A stretch of 37,587 bases of DNA from Tolumonas sp. Its GTDB lineage: Bacteria > Pseudomonadota > Gammaproteobacteria > Enterobacterales > Aeromonadaceae. The stretch is taken from positions 1-37,587 of the forward strand of contig JAQUHG010000004.1 in the NCBI GenBank assembly GCA_028683735.1, written 5' to 3'. Of this stretch, positions 30,454 to 37,587 are shown piece after piece. Each line of letters starts with the position of its first letter. Within the stretch, counting starts at the first letter, position 1. Both the position numbers and the translations under genes were made by a program. Below the pieces are notes generated by a model that was given only the letters and a program-made list of their open reading frames with translations, was not told the DNA's origin and searched no databases.

Positions 30454-31440
30454 CTACAGATCGATAGAGTTAAGGATCTTATCTATCTCAGTAGGGCTAA
30501 GCTTACTGAACTCAGCATTCAACTGAGACGGGGAAAGTCCGGCATAATATTCAGGGGTGCCGCGCGTTGCAGTCTCACGAACACTATTACCGATATCAGA
30601 CGGGCTGTTTGGCAGCGAGTCTTCCTTTGCCTTCTTCTGTGGCTGTTGAGCTGGGTCTTGTTTTGTTTCTGGCTTTTCTGGTTTTACTGCATCGCCAAAT
30701 GCTGACGCAGTGCGGCGAACCGCTTCCAGAAAGCGCTCTCGAACAGGCTTTGACTGCCATAACGGATCAGTCATTAACTCGGCATCTTTGGCCTTTGCGT
30801 AATCCATGCGATCTTGATCGCTTGTCTCCCACAAAACCAATTCAGGGATACTTTCAAAAGCTTGTCTTGCCGTTGATTTTTCTGGATCAACAGTAGCAGC
30901 CTGCTGATTCAACTTACCTTCAAGCTCACGTATTTTTTCTGCCTGCTTAGCAATGACTTTCCCTACTGCTGGAAAGTCATCAACTAGCGCATTTAGCTCA
31001 TCATCCGTTTTGCCATCAAGTTCATCTGTACTTAAATCAATGCCATGCTTATCCAGTACCAACTGCAACTTGTCACGCTCAGCCTGAATCACTTTTAACT
31101 GCTGATTTTCCTGCTCAAGCGTTGCAGCCTTCGTGCGCGCATGCTCAAGGACTTCATACGGGATGGTGTGTTTGCCGTCTTTCGACAGGACAACCTTCTC
31201 CTGATCAGCGTTATTAGTTTTTTCAGAGCTGGTTGCATCGCTAACAGCTCCACCTTCTGCCGCCGTCGTCGCGGTGGTTACGACCTTTTCATCCGGTTTT
31301 ACTGTTTCAACTGGCTTGGTTTCAGTAGTCGCTTCATCGGCGTCTGCATCACCTGATTCGTATTGCTCAATTAATTTATCCAGAGCATCCAAATCACCAG
31401 AGTCCATTGCTTCGTTAAGTGCCTGTTCGTCAAATTCCAA
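30454..31440 (-). CDS. Scaffold protein (328 aa), TTG start
   Basis: An acidic, helical, Cys-free protein: N-terminal Glu/Asp-rich segment (EFDEQALNEAMDSGDLDALDKLIEQYESG), Thr/Lys-rich linker, coiled coil (residues about 115-180, TKAATLEQENQQLKVIQAERDKLQL), and a C-terminal helix (YYAGLSPSQLNAEFSKLSPTEIDKILNSIDL), typical of podovirus scaffolds placed directly before the coat gene. A TTG at 31440 preceded by GAGGT at 7 nt is chosen; an in-frame ATG at 31491 has no ribosome binding site and would add 17 atypical residues. Confidence 0.8.
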   Translation of the reverse strand: MEFDEQALNEAMDSGDLDALDKLIEQYESGDADADEATTETKPVETVKPDEKVVTTATTAAEGGAVSDATSSEKTNNADQEKVVLSKDGKHTIPYEVLEHARTKAATLEQENQQLKVIQAERDKLQLVLDKHGIDLSTDELDGKTDDELNALVDDFPAVGKVIAKQAEKIRELEGKLNQQAATVDPEKSTARQAFESIPELVLWETSDQDRMDYAKAKDAELMTDPLWQSKPVRERFLEAVRRTASAFGDAVKPEKPETKQDPAQQPQKKAKEDSLPNSPSDIGNSVRETATRGTPEYYAGLSPSQLNAEFSKLSPTEIDKILNSIDL

Positions 31441-31525
31441 TTTTATTACCTCGTTGTTTGGGTTTTTTCGCGCCCTAGCGGGTAAATGCACTTGTATAAA
31501 TGCGCTTACCTGCTGAGTCGCAGAA

Positions 31526-31555
31526 ACAAAAAAGCCCCGCGATATGCGAGGCTTA
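31526..31555 (-). terminator. Intrinsic terminator before the scaffold gene
   Basis: The stem AAGCC(T/C)CGC with loop ATATC and arm GCGGGGCTT is followed by TTTTTGTTTC on the minus strand. It is the second hairpin after promoter copy 2. Confidence 0.8.
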
Positions 31556-31558
31556 GAA

Positions 31559-31587
31559 ACGAAAACGGCACTCCAGATGGAATGCCG
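31559..31587 (-). terminator. Hairpin and U-tract directly after promoter copy 2
   Basis: The arms CGGCA..TCC and GGA..TGCCG with loop ATCT form a stem of about nine pairs, followed by TTTTCGTTTC. It starts 13 nt after the -10 of the promoter at 31601-31629. Confidence 0.75.
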
Positions 31588-31600
31588 CTATGATGGGAAG

Positions 31601-31629
31601 ATGCTAACGCTGACGGATTAAAAAAGCAA
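31601..31629 (-). promoter_or_regulatory. Late promoter copy 2 (CAGCGTTAGCAT type)
   Basis: On the minus strand: -35 TTGCTT (31624-31629), a 17-bp spacer ending CAGCGT, -10 TAGCAT (31601-31606). It shares the 12-bp core CAGCGTTAGCAT with copy 1. It lies just past the portal stop and directs transcription to scaffold, coat and downstream genes. Confidence 0.7.
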
Positions 31630-31635
31630 CACTGG

Positions 31636-33783
31636 TTATGCAACAGAATCGAGCTGCGCTTCGATATTTTGCAGTAGTTGATCTTGTAGCTGCGACAACT
31701 CTAACTTCATGCGCTCGTTTTCAGTGGCAACGGCTTGCATTTCCTGCAACAACTTGCCTGTTTGCGCCTGCTTCATGGCGTCATCGTATCTTGCACTATC
31801 CATTTGTTGTTGAATTTGAGCAGCTTTAGCTTGTTGCTGTTGTGCTTCTGATTCCAGTTTGGCTAATTTCGCCATCACTTCGCGCATTGCCATTTCTTGC
31901 TGCTGTTGGACCTGTTGCTGTTGCTGTTGTGCGGCTTGCTGTTCTTCCGGTGTCATGTCGGATGGGTCTTTCGGGATCTGCAGTGCATTGCGAACGCGCT
32001 CAATGAACTTATGCTTGTTTGGGATATCCATCATTTCAGCAATTAAATCGAATACTGCGCCTTGAACTTGTGGCGGCATCTGCCCGGTGACAGCGGTTAA
32101 TCGCTCAACTAATTGCTGCTTGTAGATAGATGTCGTCTGAATTGGGGCTAACGCGATGTGCGCTGACAATCTCGTAATGTCATTAGATAAAGAACCATCT
32201 TCCTGAGTAACATTAATGGCTACTGCCTTGCGATTGCGGGGATCTTCCTTGTTGATTGTGACTTTATAGTTTCGCTTCTGCGCTAAATCATCAATCAGAT
32301 AACCGAGGATCAACTGACCCAGTTGCTCACACGCGAATCGGTAGTTGTCATTGATTTCAGCTAGTGTTGTGCTTCCTTGCTCTACTAGTGATGCGATGGC
32401 GACGCCAGATTGCCCGGCACTATCTTTGCCAAGGTAGGCTGCATAAACACCCATCGTATCCTGAATGAGCTTCATGCTGTCTTGCATAACAACGAACTGC
32501 TGCTGTGCAATGTTGAAGTCTTGCTCAACCTTGAACACATCTGAGATGGATTTGTTATTTTTCCGGTCAGGGTTTAGCTCAATTAAGCCATCAGGACGCT
32601 CTACCTCTTCCAGAACCTTCTCACGGCTCATATTGGTTGCGTCTTTATCCATTATGACGCGCTTGGCTTGCAGCAAGAACGTTAGCTTTAACCGGCGAAA
32701 GTTAACTTCATCCTGCGCTGGGATGGCACCGGCGATCAACCCGTATGGTTCACCGGTAGAATCTTTTCGATAACCCCAGAACGGCACCAGCGGGAACATA
32801 CCATAAGGCGCTTTACATACACGATCGCCGATTTTATGTGGCCCAATAAACCATGCCTCACGGATTTCTTGAATTAAGCGATCAGATACAACACCTTTCC
32901 CCATACCAAGCAATGTGGCATGCAGTACGTTGTTTTTATCGTAGGCAACACAGCGACCGGATTCCAATTCGAGAACGGGAACGCGCTTATATACCCGGTA
33001 ATAAATAACCTGTAACAGAATGCGTTTGCGGTCAGTTGATAGCCATTCCATTTTACTTCGCGTGAATGCCTTGTAATCAGCAAAAGCACTAACCAAGTCA
33101 GTCTCAACGCCATCAGCCACAAAGGTGTCCGCAAAACCAATCCAGTCACCAACCGCATAATCGATAATTTCATCGTAGCCAGGCACAACAACCTTGGCTT
33201 CATCGACATCGAGCCAGCGCTTGCGCATCAACCAACGGCAATCAGATAGATCGGCTTCTTTGCTCATCCAATCCCAATACACTTCATCGCGGTGAACGCT
33301 AATGATTTTGTAACGCGGCCCGAACGCATCAGCATTTCTGACTACTTCAACCCACCCTAACCCAGCTGATATTTGCTGCTTATAGGCATCCTGACGCGCA
33401 CGATCTAATCGCGCCATGCGACATACGTCTGCAAACTCTGCGTTTAATGCCTCCGCGACTTCGTCGTATTCATCTTCGGGATCATCTGCAATCACCATTA
33501 ATGCAGTGCGCGTTTTGGCTTCCATACCCAGCACAGCGTTGATAGTTGGCTGGATCAGATTGTGAATAGTTACCGGTTGCCCGCGCTCTTTCAGTACCGC
33601 CTTAACTTCTGGTGCAAGTTGATCGCCATCGTAATAAGCCATGCAGGTGCGGGCCAATGATCGCCAGTCAGGCTGCTGGTTAATGTCATCCATCAAAGAT
33701 GACAGCTCTGTTGGAGTCATCATGCTCTTGCTGGCTTTCGCGGTGTCATCTGCGATCAGCTTTGGTTTGAATACTCTTGGCAT
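31636..33783 (-). CDS. Portal protein (P22-like size, 715 aa)
   Basis: The ring through which DNA is packaged and ejected. Residues about 30-560 have the portal pattern of podoviruses (PTINAVLGMEAKTRTALMVIADDPEDEYDEVAEAL, SVHRDEVYWDWMSKEADLSDCRWL, DEVNFRRLKLTFLLQAKRVIMDKDA). The length is close to P22 gp1 (725). The C-terminal 120 residues are a Gln-rich coiled coil (EEQQAAQQQQQQVQQQQEMA and on), like the barrel helices of P22. The start, CAT at 33781-33783, is 1 bp after the large terminase stop. The next unit downstream begins with promoter copy 2. Confidence 0.88.
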   Translation of the reverse strand: MPRVFKPKLIADDTAKASKSMMTPTELSSLMDDINQQPDWRSLARTCMAYYDGDQLAPEVKAVLKERGQPVTIHNLIQPTINAVLGMEAKTRTALMVIADDPEDEYDEVAEALNAEFADVCRMARLDRARQDAYKQQISAGLGWVEVVRNADAFGPRYKIISVHRDEVYWDWMSKEADLSDCRWLMRKRWLDVDEAKVVVPGYDEIIDYAVGDWIGFADTFVADGVETDLVSAFADYKAFTRSKMEWLSTDRKRILLQVIYYRVYKRVPVLELESGRCVAYDKNNVLHATLLGMGKGVVSDRLIQEIREAWFIGPHKIGDRVCKAPYGMFPLVPFWGYRKDSTGEPYGLIAGAIPAQDEVNFRRLKLTFLLQAKRVIMDKDATNMSREKVLEEVERPDGLIELNPDRKNNKSISDVFKVEQDFNIAQQQFVVMQDSMKLIQDTMGVYAAYLGKDSAGQSGVAIASLVEQGSTTLAEINDNYRFACEQLGQLILGYLIDDLAQKRNYKVTINKEDPRNRKAVAINVTQEDGSLSNDITRLSAHIALAPIQTTSIYKQQLVERLTAVTGQMPPQVQGAVFDLIAEMMDIPNKHKFIERVRNALQIPKDPSDMTPEEQQAAQQQQQQVQQQQEMAMREVMAKLAKLESEAQQQQAKAAQIQQQMDSARYDDAMKQAQTGKLLQEMQAVATENERMKLELSQLQDQLLQNIEAQLDSVA

Positions 33784-33784
33784 A

Positions 33785-35443
33785 TTAGTGTGTCATCCAG
33801 TGGGAGTTTTTGCGGTTTAGTTCGGTAACTTTTGATGTGGCAGGCATTCGCGCGCAGATCTCTTGAGCAATCATGTAGCTCATAAGCTGGTCGTCAAAAC
33901 AGCCTTCCTGAGCATTCATGCTGCCAGTTGCGTCATATACATAACTTGTTGCTTCCGACACGGTACCAATCCAGCGAATTCCGGACTGTTGATTACGCAT
34001 CAGCGTTTTCATACCTTCGGTTAGAACGGGTTTCGATTGCCGAGTAGTTAGCCAACCAAGTCGCGGCGTTTGGTCGTCACTGTCTCGATCGAGGTATTCT
34101 TCTGAGTAAATGCGGCGAACTGGATAAACTTCGCGCAGCTTTAGCAGTACAGCGTGGCCGTGGTTATTACGTTCTGGCCCAATGTATGCGGTGTTGTACC
34201 ACTTGCCAACGTGAGCCAGTAACTGAGCGAATCGATCGGCATCCAAGTGACCGTACCAATGCGCTACTTGTTCGCCAGTTGAGCGCTTGATGACGTCAAA
34301 ACTCGACCGGTCTCCATGCTCAAGCCCCTCAGAAGGGTCACCGCCTATCGCGTAGTCTTCCTCTTCATCTGGTAACTCCCAGACAAGCAGCATGTTTTCA
34401 AGTGAGCGCTGGCCTTGCTGATCTAAGTTCTCAGGCTTCCGGTATTTCGACTTCTCACCTGTTTCTGGATTGATGTCGTAAACCAGTAACGGCATAACGC
34501 AATCGCCCTCAGCAAGCATTGTCATTATTGGGTCAAATACGCGGCGCCCGGAGGTCAGGAAAGCTTCCATCGGCGTAGAAGGAAACTCCTGCTTCATTTC
34601 GCCTTTCTGTTCGATTTCTTTGCGGATGTACCATTGGCGCTGCTCATCATCGAGCGTGGTTTTCATCGCCTTCTCGACCGCGGCAAAGTATTCCTCTTGG
34701 TCTTTGCTGATCACTAATCCGGTAGCGGGAACCGGTGCGCGATATTTCGGATCTTGCCACCAAGCAAAGAAGTGAGACTTCCAATCAAGTTGCGCCAATT
34801 CAGCGCCGGCTTGTTGCAAGCTTAAAGCCCGCAAGGTCATGTCGTAAAAGTCACCACCAACACCTTCTGCTGTACTTTCAATGAAGGCAATACAGCCGGG
34901 GTGAATAGCGTTTAGCGTACCTGTTCTGACCTCTTTGGCTTTTTCTGGGTATTTTGCGCAGATCTTGCCGTGCTCTGAAACATGCAATCGCTGTACAGTG
35001 CCAGAACGGAATGACGTTGCTACCTGAACTGATGAGCCGTGTTTGAACAGGATGTAACCACCGTTAGCGCCGCCGCGGCGTGATGTGATTGTAAATGTGG
35101 CCTTTAGCCAGGCAGGTAAATTATCAAACGGGATCTCAATCTTGGTTCTGAATATTTCACCGGCTGCCGTTCTATCCTGGGCGATGATCCCGCACTTTAT
35201 ATTCTTGTTGAACAACGCTTCATCCAGCAGGTAGATATCAATCGCTGTTGAGAACCCAAGTTGACGCGCTTTCAGAATGATGTTCAGCCACCACATGCAG
35301 CGAAACAGCAATTCCTGAGCAGGACGCAATTTGAACTGAACCAATACCCCCTGCTCATTCTCTATCTTGTAGAGATTGTTCATGCGCCACCATTTATCGC
35401 TCAGATGAGCTTTGATGTAGGCGATGCTTTCCGCTTCGGTCAT
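33785..35443 (-). CDS. Terminase large subunit (552 aa)
   Basis: The packaging motor: the N-terminal ATPase has an adenine/Walker A-type motif KARQLGFST (residues about 58-66), the Walker B-like LHVSEHG (about 153-159) and the coupling motif FIESTAEG (about 187-194). The C-terminal RNase H-like nuclease has the acidic residues of IGGDPSEG (D369), ERNNHG (E425) and the DRDSDDQTPRLGW segment. Motif order and length are normal. It overlaps the upstream 63-aa gene by 4 bp and sits 1 bp before the portal. The partner is the small subunit at 36577-37476. Confidence 0.95.
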   Translation of the reverse strand: MTEAESIAYIKAHLSDKWWRMNNLYKIENEQGVLVQFKLRPAQELLFRCMWWLNIILKARQLGFSTAIDIYLLDEALFNKNIKCGIIAQDRTAAGEIFRTKIEIPFDNLPAWLKATFTITSRRGGANGGYILFKHGSSVQVATSFRSGTVQRLHVSEHGKICAKYPEKAKEVRTGTLNAIHPGCIAFIESTAEGVGGDFYDMTLRALSLQQAGAELAQLDWKSHFFAWWQDPKYRAPVPATGLVISKDQEEYFAAVEKAMKTTLDDEQRQWYIRKEIEQKGEMKQEFPSTPMEAFLTSGRRVFDPIMTMLAEGDCVMPLLVYDINPETGEKSKYRKPENLDQQGQRSLENMLLVWELPDEEEDYAIGGDPSEGLEHGDRSSFDVIKRSTGEQVAHWYGHLDADRFAQLLAHVGKWYNTAYIGPERNNHGHAVLLKLREVYPVRRIYSEEYLDRDSDDQTPRLGWLTTRQSKPVLTEGMKTLMRNQQSGIRWIGTVSEATSYVYDATGSMNAQEGCFDDQLMSYMIAQEICARMPATSKVTELNRKNSHWMTH

Positions 35444-35631
35444 TCGATGGATTTCATTAACTCTGCATAAAACAGCGTTACGGCCATTAGAGCTACGCCC
35501 TTATCAGCGTCACTTTCATACAACTCTCTGTATTTCGAATTGAGTTGTTCAATTTTTTCTTGTTGTGATTTCGGGAGGCCATAAATGACGCCCTTGATCA
35601 TCAGAATTTGCTGCTCGTATTGCTGTTCCAT
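35440..35631 (-). CDS. Small hypothetical protein upstream of large terminase (63 aa)
   Basis: A charged helical protein, starting MEQQYEQQILMIKGVIYGLPKSQQEKIEQLN and ending ALMAVTLFYAELMKSIE. The stop overlaps the large terminase start by 4 bp (translational coupling). No family is recognised; it may be a packaging accessory. Confidence 0.7.
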   Translation of the reverse strand: MEQQYEQQILMIKGVIYGLPKSQQEKIEQLNSKYRELYESDADKGVALMAVTLFYAELMKSIE

Positions 35632-35645
35632 ATTTTCTCCGGGCA

Positions 35646-35668
35646 GTAAAAAACCCGCCGAAGCGGGT
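35646..35668 (-). terminator. Intrinsic terminator between the 84-aa and 63-aa genes
   Basis: The stem ACCCGC/GCGGGT with a UUCG loop is followed by TTTTTTA on the minus strand. Confidence 0.88.
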
Positions 35669-35690
35669 CTATTTTCAATGTTAGTAAGTA

Positions 35691-35945
35691 TTATTGGTTT
35701 TCATGCCAAGCAACTTCACCTTGCTCGTATGTAACGATCTCATATAGCCCTTGCTTTAGAGCATACTCAAAATATTTTGGTCCAGTCATGCTGTCAGATG
35801 CTTTAGCCCTTACGTTATCAACCGCCTCTTGTTCTGATCCTGCCAGCGTGAAGAATGAGTCCTCGCCATATGGCATAACTGAATCAGAACCAATGAAACG
35901 GAAATAGTAGATCTTTAGGGAAGGTTGATTTTTTTGTTCAGACAT
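35691..35945 (-). CDS. Small hypothetical protein (84 aa)
   Basis: Compact mixed alpha/beta 84 residues (LKIYYFRFIGSDSVMPYGEDSFFTLAGSEQEAVDNVRAKASD, TGPKYFEYALKQGLYEIVTYEQGEVAWH), with no Cys or transmembrane segment. The aromatic-rich beta pattern and length suggest a small phage enzyme-like or host-takeover protein, but no family is recognised. It ends at a strong terminator. Confidence 0.65.
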   Translation of the reverse strand: MSEQKNQPSLKIYYFRFIGSDSVMPYGEDSFFTLAGSEQEAVDNVRAKASDSMTGPKYFEYALKQGLYEIVTYEQGEVAWHENQ

Positions 35946-35963
35946 ATTTTATGTTCGCTGTGG

Positions 35964-36542
35964 TTATGTCTTGTTTGGCATTGCCAGATGAATCATTGAT
36001 AGTAAGTGATTAAATTGCTCATCAGTTAGCTTGCCTTTGTTTAGTGCTTTCACTAATGATTGCGTTCGTAATGGATGTTGTTGTTTGTAGTCATCAATGC
36101 CACTTGCCGTTCTGCTTGCCTCAGAATAAAGCGCAACGAGTTTATCAGCTAGCACACCTTCATCGTCTATAGGATCAACCGCCAGTATAAATTGTCCATC
36201 ATCGTCACGACCGACAGTAAACCCAACTTTTTCAGCAGCCTGCATTGCCATTATTTCAGCGGCGGATAGTTTATTTTTGTGCTGGATCTGACAATAAGAA
36301 AGGAGTCGCTCCATTTCAATTATGTTTCCCTGACTAACAGCCAAATCAAACTCAGACTGATTGAAGCCGTCATCTACAGAAACGCTAATATTCTCTTGAG
36401 AATTTACACCATCATTGAGTTTTTTCATTAATGCGCCACTCGCATGATGAACCGCCGCAAAAACTGGGTTTGGAATAAGCGAATAACCAATAATATCTTC
36501 TATTTTTGGAATCGTGTTTATCTTAAATTCATCGCCTGACAT
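35964..36542 (-). CDS. Hypothetical protein between the terminase genes (192 aa)
   Basis: The ATG at 36542 (GGTG 7 nt upstream) is preferred to an in-frame TTG at 36560. The protein starts MSGDEFKINTIPKIEDIIGYSLI, and is acidic with helices in the N-terminal half. The C-terminal part (QSLVKALNKGKLTDEQFNHLLSMIHLAMP) is helical. There is no catalytic motif that I recognise. It lies between the small-subunit gene and the small ORFs before the large terminase, so it may be an early packaging-module protein. Confidence 0.65.
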   Translation of the reverse strand: MSGDEFKINTIPKIEDIIGYSLIPNPVFAAVHHASGALMKKLNDGVNSQENISVSVDDGFNQSEFDLAVSQGNIIEMERLLSYCQIQHKNKLSAAEIMAMQAAEKVGFTVGRDDDGQFILAVDPIDDEGVLADKLVALYSEASRTASGIDDYKQQHPLRTQSLVKALNKGKLTDEQFNHLLSMIHLAMPNKT

Positions 36543-36576
36543 AGAATTCACCAGATTCAATTATCACCCACCTATT

Positions 36577-37476
36577 CTAGCTCATTAATCCGCCAGATCC
36601 CATCTGTTGCAGATCTTCAACAATCTCACCAACTGGCGTTGTGTCGCCACCCTGATCACGTTCAAGTCGTGCAGTCTCTGCATCCAATTTTCGCCTGGCT
36701 GATTTAATGCGATCGGTGTCTGCAATAATCTTTGGCTCGTTAACGTCATCGATGCGAATTGCGCTAAGTGTCCGAGTTAGTGACTCAACACGAGCGACAT
36801 TTCTATCAAGCGCCTGTTCAGCGGCGGTTATCTTTCCATACAGAGCAATGCGGTCCGGTATTTCAGTGGCCGCGCTCAGGTCATCGTGCATCTTCTGCAG
36901 GTTCTTTGTGACGCTGATAACCCTTGCCCTGGTGAATGTCAGCTCATCGTGCAGGGACATTAATTCGGCATCATCGAAGTATTCGGTTTGCGGGAAGTAT
37001 TTAGCGTAACCGCCGTGCTTTACTGCAATATCGTTCTTTGGCTCAAACAGGTTTACTGGGTTTGGGTTTCCACTTCGAACGCCCTTTGCCGAAGAGTCCT
37101 GCTTGTTGTGTCTGTTCGGTTTCGCATCTTGCCTGATGTCTGGTTCAATTTCTGGAGAATCATTCTCATCATCGGCATCAATATTACCATTTGCGCATTG
37201 CGCACTTTGCGCACTTTGCGCAGGGTTATTTTGCGCATTCGGTTTGCGCAGTGACTTTTGCGCAGTTTGCGCATTTTTCTTGGGCTTCTTATTACTGGAT
37301 TGCGCGGCTGTGCGAGAAGTTTTACTTGTTGTGACTGATTGTGCGCGAGTTTTTAAATAGCGACGCGCAGATTGATAGTTGTACCCGTTTTGCTCACACC
37401 ATTCCTTTGCGCTTACTCCGGTTCTCTCCGTCTCTATCTGGAAGAGTTGGTTGATAGCGTTCCAGTCGTTAGCCAT
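36577..37476 (-). CDS. Terminase small subunit-like protein (299 aa)
   Basis: Residues 2-44 form a helix-turn-helix (NQLFQIETERTGVSAKEWCEQNGYNYQSARRYLKTRA). An Ala/Gln/Asn/Lys-rich linker follows (about 45-135), then the small terminase motif SGNPNPVNLFEPKNDIAVKHGGYAKYF (about 134-162), and a long C-terminal coiled coil (about 167-275). The HGGY(A/S) element is typical of phage small terminases. Within the gene, the Ala-Gln linker is encoded by eight TTGCGCA/TGCGCAA copies, a possible pac site. It is the second visible gene of the leftward operon, 2 bp after the partial ORF. Confidence 0.82.
   Translation of the reverse strand: MANDWNAINQLFQIETERTGVSAKEWCEQNGYNYQSARRYLKTRAQSVTTSKTSRTAAQSSNKKPKKNAQTAQKSLRKPNAQNNPAQSAQSAQCANGNIDADDENDSPEIEPDIRQDAKPNRHNKQDSSAKGVRSGNPNPVNLFEPKNDIAVKHGGYAKYFPQTEYFDDAELMSLHDELTFTRARVISVTKNLQKMHDDLSAATEIPDRIALYGKITAAEQALDRNVARVESLTRTLSAIRIDDVNEPKIIADTDRIKSARRKLDAETARLERDQGGDTTPVGEIVEDLQQMGSGGLMS
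37191..37273. repeat. Eight copies of TTGCGCA inside the small terminase gene (pac candidate)
   Basis: TTGCGCA starts at 37191, 37198, 37207, 37216, 37231, 37244, 37258 and 37267, with 7-15-bp spacing and a variant TTGCGCG at 37300. The core TGCGCA is palindromic. On the coding (minus) strand, GCGCAA/GCGCAG reads Ala-Gln. P22-type phages keep pac within the small-subunit gene; this is a strong positional analogue but unproven. Confidence 0.6.
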
Positions 37477-37478
37477 TG

Positions 37479-37587
37479 TTACTTGTTATTCGTGCTATTG
37501 GTTGATGGGGATGGTTTTTGGCAAGTGCTGATGATGTAGTCTTGCAGGTAGCTTATTTGGTTGGTTGCTGTTTTGATTCTATCGCGT
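37479..37587 (-). CDS. C-terminal end of an upstream phage gene (partial), spanin-like
   Basis: Thirty-five residues are visible, including DRIKTATNQISYLQDYIIST, then CQKPSP. They run to a TAA 2 bp before the small terminase ATG, so the genes are coupled. The Leu-Gln-(Asp/Gly)-Tyr-Ile...Cys-x-Pro end resembles the C-termini of Rz/LysB-like inner-membrane spanins, which would suit a lysis gene placed before the terminases. The match is short and the gene is mostly outside the window. Confidence 0.35.
   Translation of the reverse strand, partial: RDRIKTATNQISYLQDYIISTCQKPSPSTNSTNNK

Larger units (their letters stand above)
3880..37587. mobile_element. Prophage of a temperate podovirus-type phage (right end outside window)
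   Basis: The element starts at the tRNA-Thr attachment core and continues to the window edge. It contains an immI-like control locus, a moron-like cassette, and a complete leftward head, tail and ejection gene set (small and large terminase, portal, scaffold, coat, decoration, connectors, fibres, ejection proteins). There is no tail tape measure, sheath or tube gene, but there are several internal virion proteins, so a short-tailed virion is indicated. Integrase, CI/Cro, replication and most lysis genes are not in the window. The structural genes look intact. Confidence 0.93.

Noticed and set aside
31860..31945. CAG/CAA-rich repeat as a microsatellite or regulatory element
   Set aside because: It is the Gln-rich coiled-coil end of the portal protein, expected for P22-like portals.

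Overview
The window joins a gammaproteobacterial chromosome to most of a tailed-phage prophage. The left 3.9 kb carries ordinary host genes: tusE (nearly the same as the E. coli protein, including the C-terminal Cys), arfB, a MocR-type GntR/aminotransferase regulator, a DUF1127 gene, a MerR regulator and a broken short-chain dehydrogenase. These suggest a moderate-GC gammaproteobacterium, perhaps of the Aeromonadales; that placement is a guess from protein style only.

The host/phage junction is visible. Positions 3880-3925 (minus strand) hold a 46-bp 3' fragment of a tRNA-Thr(CGT) gene, from the anticodon loop to CCA. P22 uses the same kind of target (thrW) and a core of the same length. The orientation puts the prophage to the right, running past the window end. 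The integrase, replication genes and intact tRNA should lie beyond 37587.

The left arm of the prophage (4.0-9.2 kb) is accessory and regulatory. It has a small leftward ORF with a terminator, an XRE-like regulator, a lipoprotein and an immI-like locus: a leftward ribbon-helix-helix repressor (Mnt position), a rightward ribbon-helix-helix protein (Arc position), a KilA-N antirepressor (Ant position), repeated operators between the divergent genes, and signals for a short antisense RNA over the antirepressor start, as P22 sar does. After it come two small related ORFs, one starting at TTG, a two-gene DUF2335 cassette under a perfect 21-bp dyad, and a small membrane protein.

From 9.2 kb to the right edge, everything is transcribed leftward as a podovirus-type virion operon. 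In transcription order it has: a partial ORF, a small terminase, three small ORFs, the large terminase, portal, scaffold, coat, decoration protein, connector/adaptor proteins, fibre, tail hub, a 1235-aa J-like fibre, a GNAT-like small protein, ejection proteins, and a 2426-aa polyvalent ejection protein with two metallopeptidase-like motifs. Intrinsic terminators interrupt this operon repeatedly. Three gaps carry the same cassette: a sigma70-like promoter containing CAGCGTTA(G)CAT, followed 11-13 nt after the -10 by a hairpin and U-tract. The small-terminase gene contains eight copies of TTGCGCA, a candidate packaging site. No lysis, integration or CI/Cro genes can be assigned firmly inside the window.
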